A stretch of DNA of 64,000 nucleotides from Ceratothoa steindachneri (lineage: Eukaryota > Arthropoda > Malacostraca > Isopoda > Cymothoidae): positions 66,905,243-66,969,242 of the forward strand of contig OZ018329.1 in the NCBI GenBank assembly GCA_963969495.1, read 5' to 3'. This document shows positions 44,038 to 53,846 of this stretch, piece after piece. Both the position numbers and the translations under genes were made by a program. The notes below the pieces were generated by a model. That model made no database searches and was not told the origin of the DNA. It worked only from the letters and a program-made list of their open reading frames with translations. Within the stretch, counting starts at the first letter, position 1, and every line of letters starts with the position of its first letter.

Positions 44038-44624
44038 TATGTACTAACCAAGAGAAATTCAAAATAGTCCCTATCGGCAGGAGACTACTTTCTGCTGTCA
44101 GGGTGAGGGATAGGCGCTATCCCTACACCACGGAGTGCAATGTACTCAGAATGAAAATCACTTCTTACTGGTACAGGAAGCACGTCTCAGAACGAATATC
44201 TAAGGCCTCTGTGGCAACCCGGACTCTACGTATGATTAGCAATCACCGCGAAAGCAACAAGAAAAAAATCTACAAAGCAATTGTAAGATCTACGTTGCTA
44301 TATCCCGTTTTCGCCCTCTCTTGCGTCACGAAGGCGCAACAGAGGAGACTACAAACTGTGCAGAATAAATGCGTGTACCTAATTAAGAGTACATGCAGGA
44401 GAGAAAGAAGATGCCAAAAAGAGCTACACAAGGAAGACGGAATAACTCCCATTAACGTTGTCATCGAAGAACGGACACGGAATATCCACACGCTGGTTAA
44501 TCAAGAGTTGAATGAGGAAATTGTTTATATGATTAACCAGAACAGAACTGCTCCAACTCATGCCAGATTTCCGAGCACCACAAGACTACTTGACAGCGAG
44601 GCTGAAGTGCCGTTCTACGCATAA

Positions 44625-45136
44625 AAAAGAATTGTATTTACCAAATTGATAACGACGCAAACCAATCGTGCGAACCAAAAACCCCGATTCACGAAAAATC
44701 ACAAATTAACGAAAAGGAATTCACCGATGAAGATCAAAGATACACCGGACAAGACTTCAAGAAAGAAGAGGCAAAATATACAAAATACACTCACTACAAA
44801 GCAAACCAAAACCAAATAAAATAAGCACATAATTTAAAAATAATCAAACATAACATCAGCAATGTACTTAACATACCCATGAAAATTATTTTTTTAAGTG
44901 AAATGACTTGAACGATATAATGATCATACTTAATAATGAAAACAACAAAGTAAACACACAACAATTAAAATTATATAAATCGATAGGCCTGATCACCAGG
45001 CTCTTGCATCTCTTTGCAACTCTCCCACACTTCTTTCCCTTCACCACTTACCTATTTTCTTCTGTCCACCCATACACCCTATTGTCCCCTGTCTCACACG
45101 CATACACTTCTTACATCAATCAATAATTCCATTTCT
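44625..45136 (+). other. Element E 3' flank and pyrimidine-rich stretch
   Basis: A-rich to about 44,900 (E 3' UTR), then CT-rich from 45,000 to 45,120, directly before a hammerhead-like motif. No gene seen. Confidence 0.4.
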
Positions 45137-45140
45137 GTTA

Positions 45141-45184
45141 ATTCCCTGAAGATGACCAACCACGGTCGAAAGACGTCTCGGAAT
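45141..45184 (+). ncRNA. Hammerhead-ribozyme-like motif
   Basis: Stem I: ATTCC (45,141-45,145) with GGAAT (45,180-45,184). Core CTGAAGA (45,146-45,152) fits CUGANGA. Stem II: GACC (45,154-45,157) with GGTC (45,164-45,167), loop AACCAC. Core GAA (45,168-45,170). Stem III: AGA with TCT (45,171-45,173 and 45,176-45,178). C at 45,179 is in the cleavage position. One extra T (45,153) lies between core and stem II. Minimal type-I hammerheads of this shape are known in Penelope-like elements, two of which are in this window. Self-cleavage is inference. Confidence 0.45.
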
Positions 45185-45238
45185 AAAATATGTCTTTTGC
45201 GAATGTTTTTTTTCACCTACAAGACCCAGACTTCAACA

Positions 45239-45241
<3 letters not shown>

Positions 45242-45325
<84 letters not shown>
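45242..45325. repeat. (TA)n microsatellite
   Basis: Uninterrupted alternating TA of about 84 bp, following the hammerhead-like motif and an AATAAA signal at 45,181-45,186. Confidence 0.95.
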
Positions 45326-45329
<4 letters not shown>

Positions 45330-45367
45330 ACAAAATTCGCAGGAACTAAAATAAAGTTAAAGACTTA

Positions 45368-45720
45368 AAATTTGGGTAAACATGAAGATCGGCGGCGCGA
45401 CCGAAAAAGTGTATTCTTTTTGCGTGTATGTTTCGTTCACCCGTGCAAGCATATACATGCGCATTTGGTTAAATAGAAACGTTAAAAAAGGTTAAAACAT
45501 TGTTCTATAATTAATTATAATTATATACTGGGGGTTGTACACCCCAGATCCCCCAAATTGATTGAAACTCAAGATCATCCTAGGGAGTTCATCCCGCAGT
45601 GATAATCCCCCACGAGAGTTCACTTGAATTTACTCCAAAAAGGTGAATAATATTGGAACAGGGACGAAATATTTTGTGTCCTATCGTTCGCGCCGCCGAT
45701 CTTCATGTTTACCAAAATTT
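45368..45720. mobile_element. Small inverted-repeat element (MITE-like) with GC-rich ends
   Basis: Left arm 45,368-45,400 and right arm 45,688-45,720 are 33-bp inverted repeats with one mismatch, containing ATGAAGATCGGCGGCGCGA. The 353-bp unit has no coding frame. Inside are a 6-bp stem CTGGGG/CCCCAG (about 45,528-45,547) and AT-rich palindromes. No clear target duplication: flanks are TT...A on the left and GAATAAG on the right. Superfamily unknown. Confidence 0.75.
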
Positions 45721-45829
45721 GAATAAGAAACCACTTATCCTCTTCATAGTCTGAAACGATACTAAACATAAGCCCAAGCGATTTATAAAGAGGAAAAATT
45801 CACCAGCCGGATAAAAACTACTTGAATAC

Positions 45830-46930
45830 TTGGGACTTGTTAATAATATTAAAGTCTAAAAGATCTAGATTATAAGAGGTCTTAATGTCCTCAAAGGAAT
45901 TTTCTTTGAATTTGTAAAATTCTTCCGCTATTTTTCTACTTTCAATATCTTTAATATTTATGATCATTTTTATTTTTTTTTAATCAATGTGTTATTAAAG
46001 TAACCCAATTGAGATCTTGAATATGTTGTTTAATTATCTAAATATCAATTCTTTCTTCACCAATGTATTTTGGGCAACAGTCCGCACAGGGAATTATCTT
46101 ACACACGACCTATACTGGGGTCGGATTTAGTTATTTTATGCCTAATGGAACAAGAGGAGACTTGTTGAATTTCATTTAGTATATATTTTCTAGAAGTATC
46201 GGAAATATTAATAGCAACTTCGAGAAATTTAACCTGAGATTTATTCAAGCTGTCATTACCATAATGAACCTATCTAGTTTTAAATAAAGTCTCCTTTAGG
46301 AAATCTTCTTTGTACCTCAATTTGTGAAACACTCGCAATGTGTTGAAATTCGTTAGCAATAGAAGTACGATTATAAAAACGAATGGCCAATGATAGGACC
46401 TTTTATAGCGGAATAATGATGGCTTTAGAACGCATGTACATACATTTTTCTCAGAGTGGATGGGTTTCCTGTATATTTAAAAAAATCAGTTTATCCTAAC
46501 TACATATTTGTCGATATTAGGACATCTACGAAAGGTAATTTTCTTTCATTTTCTTCTTCAAACGTAAAAGAAATGGAAGGGAGGATGGAGTTAAAAGAGC
46601 GAATAGAGGAATTTATGTCTACAAAAGAATTTACCACAACACCCCTGATCGGGGTTTGGCGGTAAAGATTTAACTCAGAGACGGGTTTCCTGTATATTTA
46701 AAAAAATCAGTTTATCCTAACTACATATTTGTCGATATTAGGACATCTACGAAAGGTAATTTTCTTTCATTTTCTTCTTCAAACGTAAAAGAAATGGAAG
46801 GGAGGATGGAGTTAAAAGAGCGAATCGAGGAATTTATGTCTACAAAAGAATTTACCACAACATCCCTGATCGGGGTTTGGCGGTAAAGATTTAACTCAGA
46901 GACGGGTTTTATCGCATCGCAATGCATCCA
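45830..46930 (-). pseudogene. Penelope-like element, RT end and GIY-YIG remnant
   Basis: Read from 46,927 downward: SFVDINSSIRSFNSILPSIS, FTFEEENERKLPFVDVLIST and TDFF-x-IYRKP, the conserved block after the RT palm in Penelope-like elements. This block occurs twice because of a 221-bp tandem duplication. Downstream, LRVFHKLRYKEDFLKETLF, SQVKFLEVAINISDTSRKYI and, in shifted frames, PKIHW/CCPKYIGEERID-like sequence recall the start of the GIY-YIG nuclease. Stops are frequent. The catalytic RT motif itself is not seen. Confidence 0.7.
46462..46903. repeat. Recent 221-bp tandem duplication
   Basis: Unit 1 (46,462-46,682) and unit 2 (46,683-46,903) differ at about two positions (AATAGAGG/AATCGAGG; ACACCCC/ACATCCC). 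It lies inside the Penelope-like remnant, so that element was already present. Confidence 0.93.
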
Positions 46931-47660
46931 AAGGTATGCCCTGGGTTCGAGGTCCAGTGTGTGTTCAAAAGGCAGCTTTCCAAATTAACCACCAAAGTAG
47001 TATTTCTAACTTTAGAAATGCAAATTTTGATATATTTGTTAGCAAAATGGGCACCATGAAAAAGATCCTCCTGGTCTGCATAAAACATTTTAGAAAATAA
47101 ATATTAGGTAAAAAAAAAATGTATTCCAATAAAAGGAAAGTACCTCTACTCGAAATAAATGCATCATATGTTTCAATAAACTGCTCTTAGCAGTAGCTAA
47201 GAGAAAATAGTGACAATTCCAAAAGCAAAAATTAGGTTTAGTATCTTTAGTAAAGATACTACAAAATTGCTCTTTCTAAAATAAAAAAAAACTTAAACAA
47301 TTTTATGCGTATGTACTCGTAAATAATAGAAAATTGATTTGAGATTAAATAGGGTACATTCAAAATTGAAAGGTAACAAAAAGAAGTATTCAGCAAATCA
47401 TAAATGGAAATTTTCTGAGGAATTTATCCTGAAAAGCATAAATCACATTTCTATGTAATCCGATGTAATTTATTTTACTGAAGGAAACATACCTATTTGA
47501 CATTTTAATTGTTAGTAGATTAAAACGAAATTTTAGTGCCACTCACCAGAACCTTTTACGAATCTTTAAAACACAGCTTTTTTCCGAAAAGCTTTAAGTT
47601 GCCAAATGTTACTCAAAGTATAAAAAAAGAGGAGAAGATAGACATTACGAATTATACACA
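46931..47660. other. AT-rich spacer
   Basis: No supported gene. A GGGTTCGAGGTCC string at 46,942 resembles a pol III B box but has no A box at the right distance. Confidence 0.4.
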
Positions 47661-48145
47661 CACTAACTTAACGTTGTTTGTGGGTAAACAACTTTTGCCT
47701 GCACTATATAAAGAACATAATTATGTACCTTATGCAACAGACCCCCAACCATCTGGACCCAATAAGAATCACCTACACACCTCACCAAAATCTTAGGGGC
47801 AACATTTACAAGTTCATAAGATTCCACGCGCACACACCAAAACATCATTCAAACAATAGCCAAAAACACCAATGAGAAGCTGCGCAGGTTTTATTCTGCG
47901 AGCCATAAATTACAACTATACATTTACAAAACACTAGTTCGAACCCTCCTTACATACGCTCCAACTAAACTCGTAGCTGCGAGCTATAAAAGGCAAAGGG
48001 AGGCACAGCGCAGTCAGAGCTCTGCTCTGAACCACTCCTATGTACACACAAGAGCCACAATTCATGAAAACAACAAACTAACACCAATCACCATTTATAC
48101 CCACAAGTGTCTAACCCGGAAACTGGGAAAAATTCAAACAATTTA
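47661..48145 (+). pseudogene. Non-LTR fragment A', thumb region
   Basis: Sequence parallels the end of element A: HLDPIRITYTP, TKILGATF, THQNIIQTIAKNTNEKLRRF, YSASHKLQLYIYKTLVRTLL, TYAPTKLVAAS and NNKLTPITIYTHKCLTRKLG, ending at 48,145. Frame changes occur near 47,790 and 47,830. It has continuous sequence across the point where element A carries the fold-back palindrome. 5'-truncated. Confidence 0.82.
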
Positions 48146-48439
48146 ACCATTTTTAGTAATACATTACCATATTTAAGAATCCAATCAATATCTTGCATTT
48201 TGATTTGTCATCATTGGTCTGGTGACGGTATTCAAACCCGTTCATTGGATAGGGGCTTATAAACCGAGGAAACCTACCTTTTTTTAACTTAATCTGATTA
48301 CTAAATTAAGTTTGGATATTAGAACTAAATTCCTAGCAAGGAACAAATCTTTTTTAAGGAAAAATAAAATCAAACGAACGCAAAAAGGACGAAATGCTTG
48401 AGAAATTCATACTATCGACGTCACTGTGAAAAATAGAGA

Positions 48440-49330
48440 GATTATAACTATCAAATCATTTTCGCAAAATCTTTTTTTCGTGTCAACTTTCTAAAAAACA
48501 ACTTCTGGAAGCTATTCTCGTCCGAATATACCCACCCCTTTCATCATAACAGCAATTTTACCGCAAGCACTTGTTAATTCGCGAATCAGGCGCTCCGTCA
48601 ATTGGGTGTGGGTTGGGAAAAATAGCAATTCAAATTTGCTGATAATCAAATTCTGAAGTTCGGTGATGGTGAAATGGCAAGTGAGAATAGACTCGGAACT
48701 CGTAATTGAATCCCAATCGTTGAGTTCAGCAATGGTGTTGTGTTCACATTGAAGTTGAGAAGAGGAGGAACAAATTTTCTTAACGACTTGTCACCAACAT
48801 CGCTCCCTTAGCGAAGGTCCATAATCTTGCGAACGGTGGAGGCACGGACGGATATTTGGATCATCGTCGTAGAGTAGAGAGATGAGCAGATTTCCTGGGT
48901 TCGCGTTCCATGCTTTGATGTAAGGGAACACTGTATCGCGTTGATTGAGGAAGAAGGTGGAGACATTTGATTTGGTAAAGAACGTGATTCGCAGCGTCAG
49001 AAATGTGTGGTCGAGTTTTGTTCACAAACCAACAAGTAATGTATTGGCGGATGACGTAGAAGATGAGAACGTGCAGGTTCTTTTTAACTTTACTTTTAAA
49101 AAGATGCTTAGAGAGGTAAGTTGCGCCAAGGCGACAGGCTAAAGTCAACTACCTCGAGTAGGAAATGAGTCAGGCTTCAAAGTTTTCAGTTGCGGATCAA
49201 TTTTCCCGCTGTGAATGGATTTGGCGACGAGGAAAAGGTACTTCCACTTAGAGGACAAATCCGACAACACTTCATCTGTCATCGGAATTTCTGGTCCATC
49301 TGTAAGCGGGATCAACACTTCATCCCATTC
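48440..49330 (-). pseudogene. Unnamed conserved ORF, decayed
   Basis: Not in an ATG-started frame, but long stretches are open on the minus strand: DEVLIPLTDGPEIPMTDEVL, SDLSSKWKYLFLVAKSIHSG (49,326-49,190), LHVLIFYVIRQYITCWFV, FPYIKAWNANPGNLLISLLY, HNTIAELNDWDSITSSESIL, TCHFTITELQNLIISKFELL and FFPTHTQLTERLIRELTSAC (48,625-48,540), then GRED-like residues. From memory, an F-P-C-H-T-Q-x-x-E-R motif preceded by D-W and followed by a helical end occurs in uncharacterised, repeated ORFs of arthropods. The function is not known to me. At least three frame changes. Confidence 0.5.
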
Positions 49331-49799
49331 TAACTCTTACACCTTTGACAAAGACTTCACTCATGGTCCCTTGTAAGAATATTTTCCTGTGCTAGGTCCT
49401 TCGATGGTTTGGAATTGATGAATAAGGGCGGCTCCATTTGTATGGAGGTCACAAATTAACCAATGAAATTTTTCATCTCATCGATCCTCAATCTTTTTCA
49501 AGAGGCCACTCTCTCACCCTCTCTCAGACAAATACATGTAATTTGCTATCACTCACCTCGAGAAGAGAAATGTAGGCTAAATTATCTCGTTGTGTTGGGG
49601 GATCTGAGAGTGGCAACGGCTTAGACGGGCTGATGGCTTTATTTGAGCCACTTCGAGAATTAGCATGTTTACTTGCTTTAGGCTTTTTTGTCAATATATA
49701 CAATTAATTTCGAATAATGAAATGGATTTACATATGTCAGTCGTTACAGTCTTCGCATTTTAGTTTATTTATGGAATATGTGATAAAAAGTGTGGTAGG
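49331..49799. other. Spacer
   Basis: Probably continues the unnamed ORF's 5' region, with one polypyrimidine stretch (49,500-49,530). No further gene seen. Confidence 0.35.
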
Positions 49800-50455
49800 T
49801 TTTATAAGGGTAAAATCAGTTGGTAGGTATAACCCAACAAAGCCAACACACAGTCAAGAGATCATCGTTATTCTCAAGCGGAATAAACTGTGTAGGGGAA
49901 AACATACGACGAATTTACACTTGAAAACCTTACAAAGAACATGATACAGAATCAAGACCATAAAACCGGATATGCAAGCTAAACGCAAAAGAGGGAAACA
50001 GCCCGGACTAAGATCGACAAGGTGTTACAAAAATAAAGAAATAAACAGAAAAGGCGATGTGGCCAAAAATAAATTATGAAGAAAAACAACAAAACAAGAA
50101 AAGTGTAAATAAAAGAGCAAAATGCCCTAAACTAAAAAAAACGAAGGAAATACAAAGGAAAAGAGTAAATAAATTGAGGCAAATTGCCCAAAACTAAAAA
50201 ACGAAGGAAAACAAGGCTAGAAAACTGTATATAAAAGAGGCGAAGTGTTCAAAACTAAAAAAAAAACGAAGAAAAAAACAATAAAAATGTAAATAAATGA
50301 GGCGAGTGCCCAAAAATAAAAAATGAAGGAAAACAACAAAACAAGAAAAGCTAAATAAAATAGGCGAAGTACCTAAACTAAAAAATGAAGGGGAAAACAA
50401 AACAAAAAAAGCGTAAATATAAAGAGGAGAAATGCCCAAGTAAAAACCGAACAAA
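49800..50455 (+). repeat. Non-LTR fragment H: ORF2 end plus 3' UTR array of seven motifs
   Basis: A short ORF2 C-terminus (SQEIIVILKRNKLCRGKHTT, 49,855-49,915) resembles the end of elements C and D. Then seven motif copies lie at about 50,053, 50,116, 50,177, 50,239, 50,301, 50,363 and 50,425, a steady 61-63 bp apart, each in A-rich DNA (for example GGCAAATTGCCC, GGCGAAGTGTTC, GGCGAAGTACC). The regular period makes this a true tandem repeat within the 3' UTR. Confidence 0.8.
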
Positions 50456-52389
50456 GATATACAAAAGAAAAAGAAAGTCTTGATGTATGCCACAGATCTC
50501 ATTACTGATAGGTTCGGCTCAAAGTTCAGGATTTCGATCCTCCAATCAGAGCTCGAGTTTTTTGATGACCTTGTATACGATAACATTCTTAAACGTAGCG
50601 GGAATCTTTGAGCCGATCCTAGCAACGTTATTTTTAATCGCCTGTATGTTTATAATTACTTTCTATTCTCGTTATTACCTCACTTACCATAGTACAAATG
50701 TTCGGTTAAATTATTTCTATATAAGACAATTCACAGTTATGACTTTGGCCCTCCCTTAATACACACTTCGACCGCTTCCCAATCGATGGGGTTTTCTGTA
50801 TCTATTAAATGCTTGATAAATGCTTAGATGTCAAGGTGATGTCCCTTATTCCTCTTAATACCTTTGTACATCTAACTGAAGGGAACATCACCTTTGAATC
50901 CAAGCGGGGATTTCCTGCAATACCTACATATAACATTTAAGAAATGCAGACGGGCATCATTGATTGAGAAGCAGCTAAGGTATGATTGCCTTCAACATGG
51001 ATACATAGAGTAGAGGTTTAAAATAAGCTTCATTCATTATGCCCAGAGAATCCCTAAATGTATCTTCAGGCTTAACGTCCCGTTTGGCTCAATCTATTAC
51101 ATACTCAATCTCCTGATTGTTTCTTTCTCAAGGTTTACACGCCGCACAGTCCATACGAAGAATTCGTCATTCTAACTTCATTGTGACAAAGAGATACAAT
51201 CAAGGGCAATTCTCAGCAGTCACGGAGGATTTAATCGGCTTTGTAATAATGATGAATAGGACAGTAATAATAAGATGTAGTAATAGTAATAATAACATAA
51301 TCATATGGCACTCTTTAAGATAGTGAAACACCAATGGTGAGTCAATGAGTTTTAAAGCTTTTCTTTGCAACATCTTCTCATTATTCCTGTTCCTTTCATT
51401 TACACTCATTAATCTTCTTGGTAATAATGGAGTTGTGTATTTCTAGTTTTCATGCGATTCGGGTGTGCCGCTAGGTCTTTGTTGTGAAAGTTTAATACTG
51501 GATCGTGTGCAGAGCTGGTGTGTACGTTTACAGATCTCATTTTCATGATCCAAAAAAAAATATATATTTCAATCTATTTAGCGGGACCGTTCCGGAAATT
51601 GATCCTCCATACTACTATGAAAAGCATATGGTCGGATTCGGGATATAACGAGAAATCTTATCTTTCTCATAAAAACTACAAATGAAAATATATACTACGC
51701 AGAATTAATGAAAAAAAAATAACAAAATATTTATATGCTTCAAACTATTGTTTACTATTATCAAACTTTACGTTGAATTTCTTTCAGTGACTATTTAATA
51801 TATTATTATTTTATGATAGATGGAGATATTTTGGTATATTTAGTTATAAATATACTAGATAGCACGTTTAGCAATAAAATAAATTAAATTTAGTGAGTTT
51901 ATTTGTAGCTTAATGCGATATTTCAAGCATTACTCTCGAAACATTTTTATAGGGATGTTTCGAAACAGGGTCGATAACAAAAAACAAGTAGTTTCAATTT
52001 CAAGACTCATTATTTGTAAACATCCTGTATATATTGTGAACTAATTATTATTATTATTATTATTATTATTGCGCAATATATAGGCCATATTTATATATAG
52101 CAGTTAAAAGTGGATGTTCCTTCATGTCTCAAACGATGCATTTCCTTCCTGTTTGCAGGTTAAACATAGACTTCGGTTATATATAGATCTTTATTCACAG
52201 TCGACTCTCTTTTTTCAATTAAAAGTATACTCACAACGAGGAACTCTCCCCCCCCCCCATCTTGGTTCATTCAGGCTCACCATTTATTGTCACTCTGATC
52301 TTTATGTGTATTTTTTATCCAGTTGGACGATCTTGTTATCAATAAAAAAGTATAATGCAGTTACCTACCTGAATGTATAGTGGCAAGGA
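50456..52389. other. AT-rich spacer, no recognised gene
   Basis: Nothing coding is supported. An (ATT)n tract lies at 52,047-52,071 and a nine-base C-run at 52,249-52,257. The minus strand at 51,350-51,540 reads LNFHNKDLAAHPNRMKTRNT through a few frames, which may be an unrecognised retroelement end. Confidence 0.4.
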
Positions 52390-52470
52390 GCTCTCGTTAT
52401 CCTACTGGATGGGGCATTGGATTTCTAACGCTTAGGTCGCGGTTTCAATCCCGGTTTGAATGGACAAAAT
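52390..52470 (+). ncRNA. tRNA-derived SINE head or tRNA pseudogene
   Basis: GCATTGGATTTCTAACGCTT and AGGTCGCGGTTTCAATCCCG (52,414-52,453) look like the anticodon-to-T-arm part of a tRNA: GGTTTCAATCC is a B box with one extra T. The A-box side (CTACTGGATGGGG) is degraded. A non-coding body follows (GGACAAAATTTTAGCTTTTG). I favour a SINE. Confidence 0.4.
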
Positions 52471-52573
52471 TTTAGCTTTTGTCACGGGCTGGACGCCTAT
52501 TAGTGGATATACTCTGCTTCCCTTATGTGCTAGTATGTATTTACTACACACGCGAACACTAGAGGTGTAACGA

Positions 52574-52893
52574 ACCTGATAATTTCAATACCAGTATTAT
52601 TACCGGCTGTTTACTATTATATTTTAACTTTTAAATGAAATATCAATATAAACTATCAAAACGTAAAGGCCCAAAAAATTAATAGTTCAAAAAAACTTTA
52701 TTATATATAAAAACTAATAATCACTGAAACCGATAATTTTAATACTAGTATTATTATCGACCGTTCACTAATATATTTTAACATTAAAAAAAGTAACCTG
52801 AAAAAGAAATATAAACTATTATAACGTAAAGGTAAAGAAAAATATAATAGCTCCAGAAAAGACTATTCTATATGAAAAATAATAATCATCAAT
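52574..52893. repeat. Diverged ~160-bp tandem duplication with a palindrome
   Basis: Unit 1 (52,574-52,728) and unit 2 (52,729-52,893) share TATAAACTAT and AACGTAAAGG strings in order. Each starts with a near-palindrome around TAATACTAGTATTA (unit 2, 52,731-52,759). M3 inserted just after unit 2. The palindrome may be the end of an unidentified DNA transposon. Confidence 0.65.
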
Positions 52894-52911
52894 GAAAAAA
52901 TAGTGGAAATA

Positions 52912-53844
52912 CGAGGGGTGGTCAATAAGTTTTGCAATTCGGATATAAGGAAACGAGATATGAGGAAAAGGGTTTTATTATTTTTCAATATAACTACCCT
53001 CGACTTCAATGTACTTGCGCCACTTGTCCCTGAGGCTTCGAATTCCCGACAACCAGAAATCTCCCGACTGCTGTTCAATCCACTCCTGGATGGCGAGCTG
53101 CACATCTTCATCGTCTCACCAAACCGGCGTCCACGCATGCAGCCAAAAGCTGGCGGAATAAAAAGTAGTCGCTAGGGGCCAGATCTGGATTGTAGGGGGG
53201 ATGGTTGAGCTCCTCGAATCCGCACTCGCGCAGGGTAGCTTGTGCAACTCTGGCCTTGTGGACTTTGACGACGTTGAAATCGATGATGGGCGTGAGGTTT
53301 CTAGAGACCCAACGGGCAGAGACCTTGGTCATAGCCAAATTGTCGTATATGATGTTGATAACACTTCCATGTGATATTTCAAGTTCTCACTCGATTTCTT
53401 CAACTTTCACCCGTCGATTTTCGAGGATCATCCTCTCCACACGGGCTACATTGTTCTCGTTGGTCACGTCTGATGGGCGTCCTGGACGGAGGTCATCTTC
53501 AAGGAACTCGCGACCATGGCGGAACTCCCTATTCCAGCGAGCAATGGTTGCATAGGAAGGGGCGGTGTCGGTGTACACTGCAACCATGCGTTCATGGATC
53601 TCTTTTTTACATTCTTGCCTTCCTTGGTCAAAATTTGATCACTACGCGGTGCTCAAACTTCTCCATTGTTGAAAAATTTGTGACTGACGATCTGCGATCA
53701 GCTACTACTTCTTAAATAGACGAGGCAGGAGCGTGCGGCTGCAGGTCCTGACTTGTCATAACTTGTCCTAACACCCCCACAAACAGCCATCCCCCTTCCT
53801 CTGTTTTGCCTTATCAATTCGCAAAACTTATTGACCGCCTCTCG
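52912..53844 (-). mobile_element. Mariner M3, internally deleted, minus strand
   Basis: Terminal repeats CGAGGGGTGGTCAATAAGTT at the left and, inversely, CGAGAGGCGGTCAATAAGTT at the right, with TA at 52,910-52,911 and 53,845-53,846. Length 933 bp, nearly equal to M2. Inverted relative to M1 and M2. Confidence 0.93.
52980..53666 (-). pseudogene. Mariner M3 transposase with catalytic core deleted
   Basis: The frame starts at the ATG at 53,666, with a one-base loss in the first 20 codons. Then PSYATIARWNREFRHGREFL, NENNVARVERMILENRRVKV, a stop, the block AMTKVSARWVSRNLTPIIDF, NVVKVHKARVAQATLRECGF and EELNHPPYNPDLAPSDYFLF. The junction RNLTP/IIDFNVVKVHKARVAQ is in frame and the same as in M1 and M2 at nucleotide level. 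The last catalytic Asp region remains and the first two are gone. The C-terminus is shifted and ends near 52,980. Confidence 0.9.
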
Positions 53845-53846
53845 TA

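Larger units (their letters stand above)
42655..44624 (+). pseudogene. Non-LTR element E, RT and thumb, split by mariner M2
   Basis: 5'-truncated within RT: KLAQAKRERSYVDIVCRDVS-like sequence at about 42,670, LSENLERTLCDYVMERAAYV, then a frame change to LRATRMGACLSPTLYLIYTA and CLNVQYADDFIQIIICPCRN (42,975-43,022). Y-A-D-D is intact. The frame is cut at 43,097-44,037 by mariner M2 right after ERINIYEA. It resumes with TNQEKFKIVPIG (44,044 on), YRKHVSERISKASVATRTLR, KIYKAIVRSTLLYPVFALSC and RRLQTVQNKCVYLIKSTCRR, ending in a long open stretch to the stop at 44,624. The final 520 bp are open, suggesting E is among the younger copies. Confidence 0.87.

Noticed and set aside
46935..46965. B-box-like GGGTTCGAGGTCC as a tRNA gene
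   Set aside because: No A box or cloverleaf partner at the needed distance.
50194..50625. 143-codon minus-strand Phe-rich frame
   Set aside because: Shadow of the A-rich motif array of fragment H.
51200..51409. Possible retroelement end on the minus strand (HPNR-like residues)
   Set aside because: Blocks are too short and in several frames; I could not tie them to a family.
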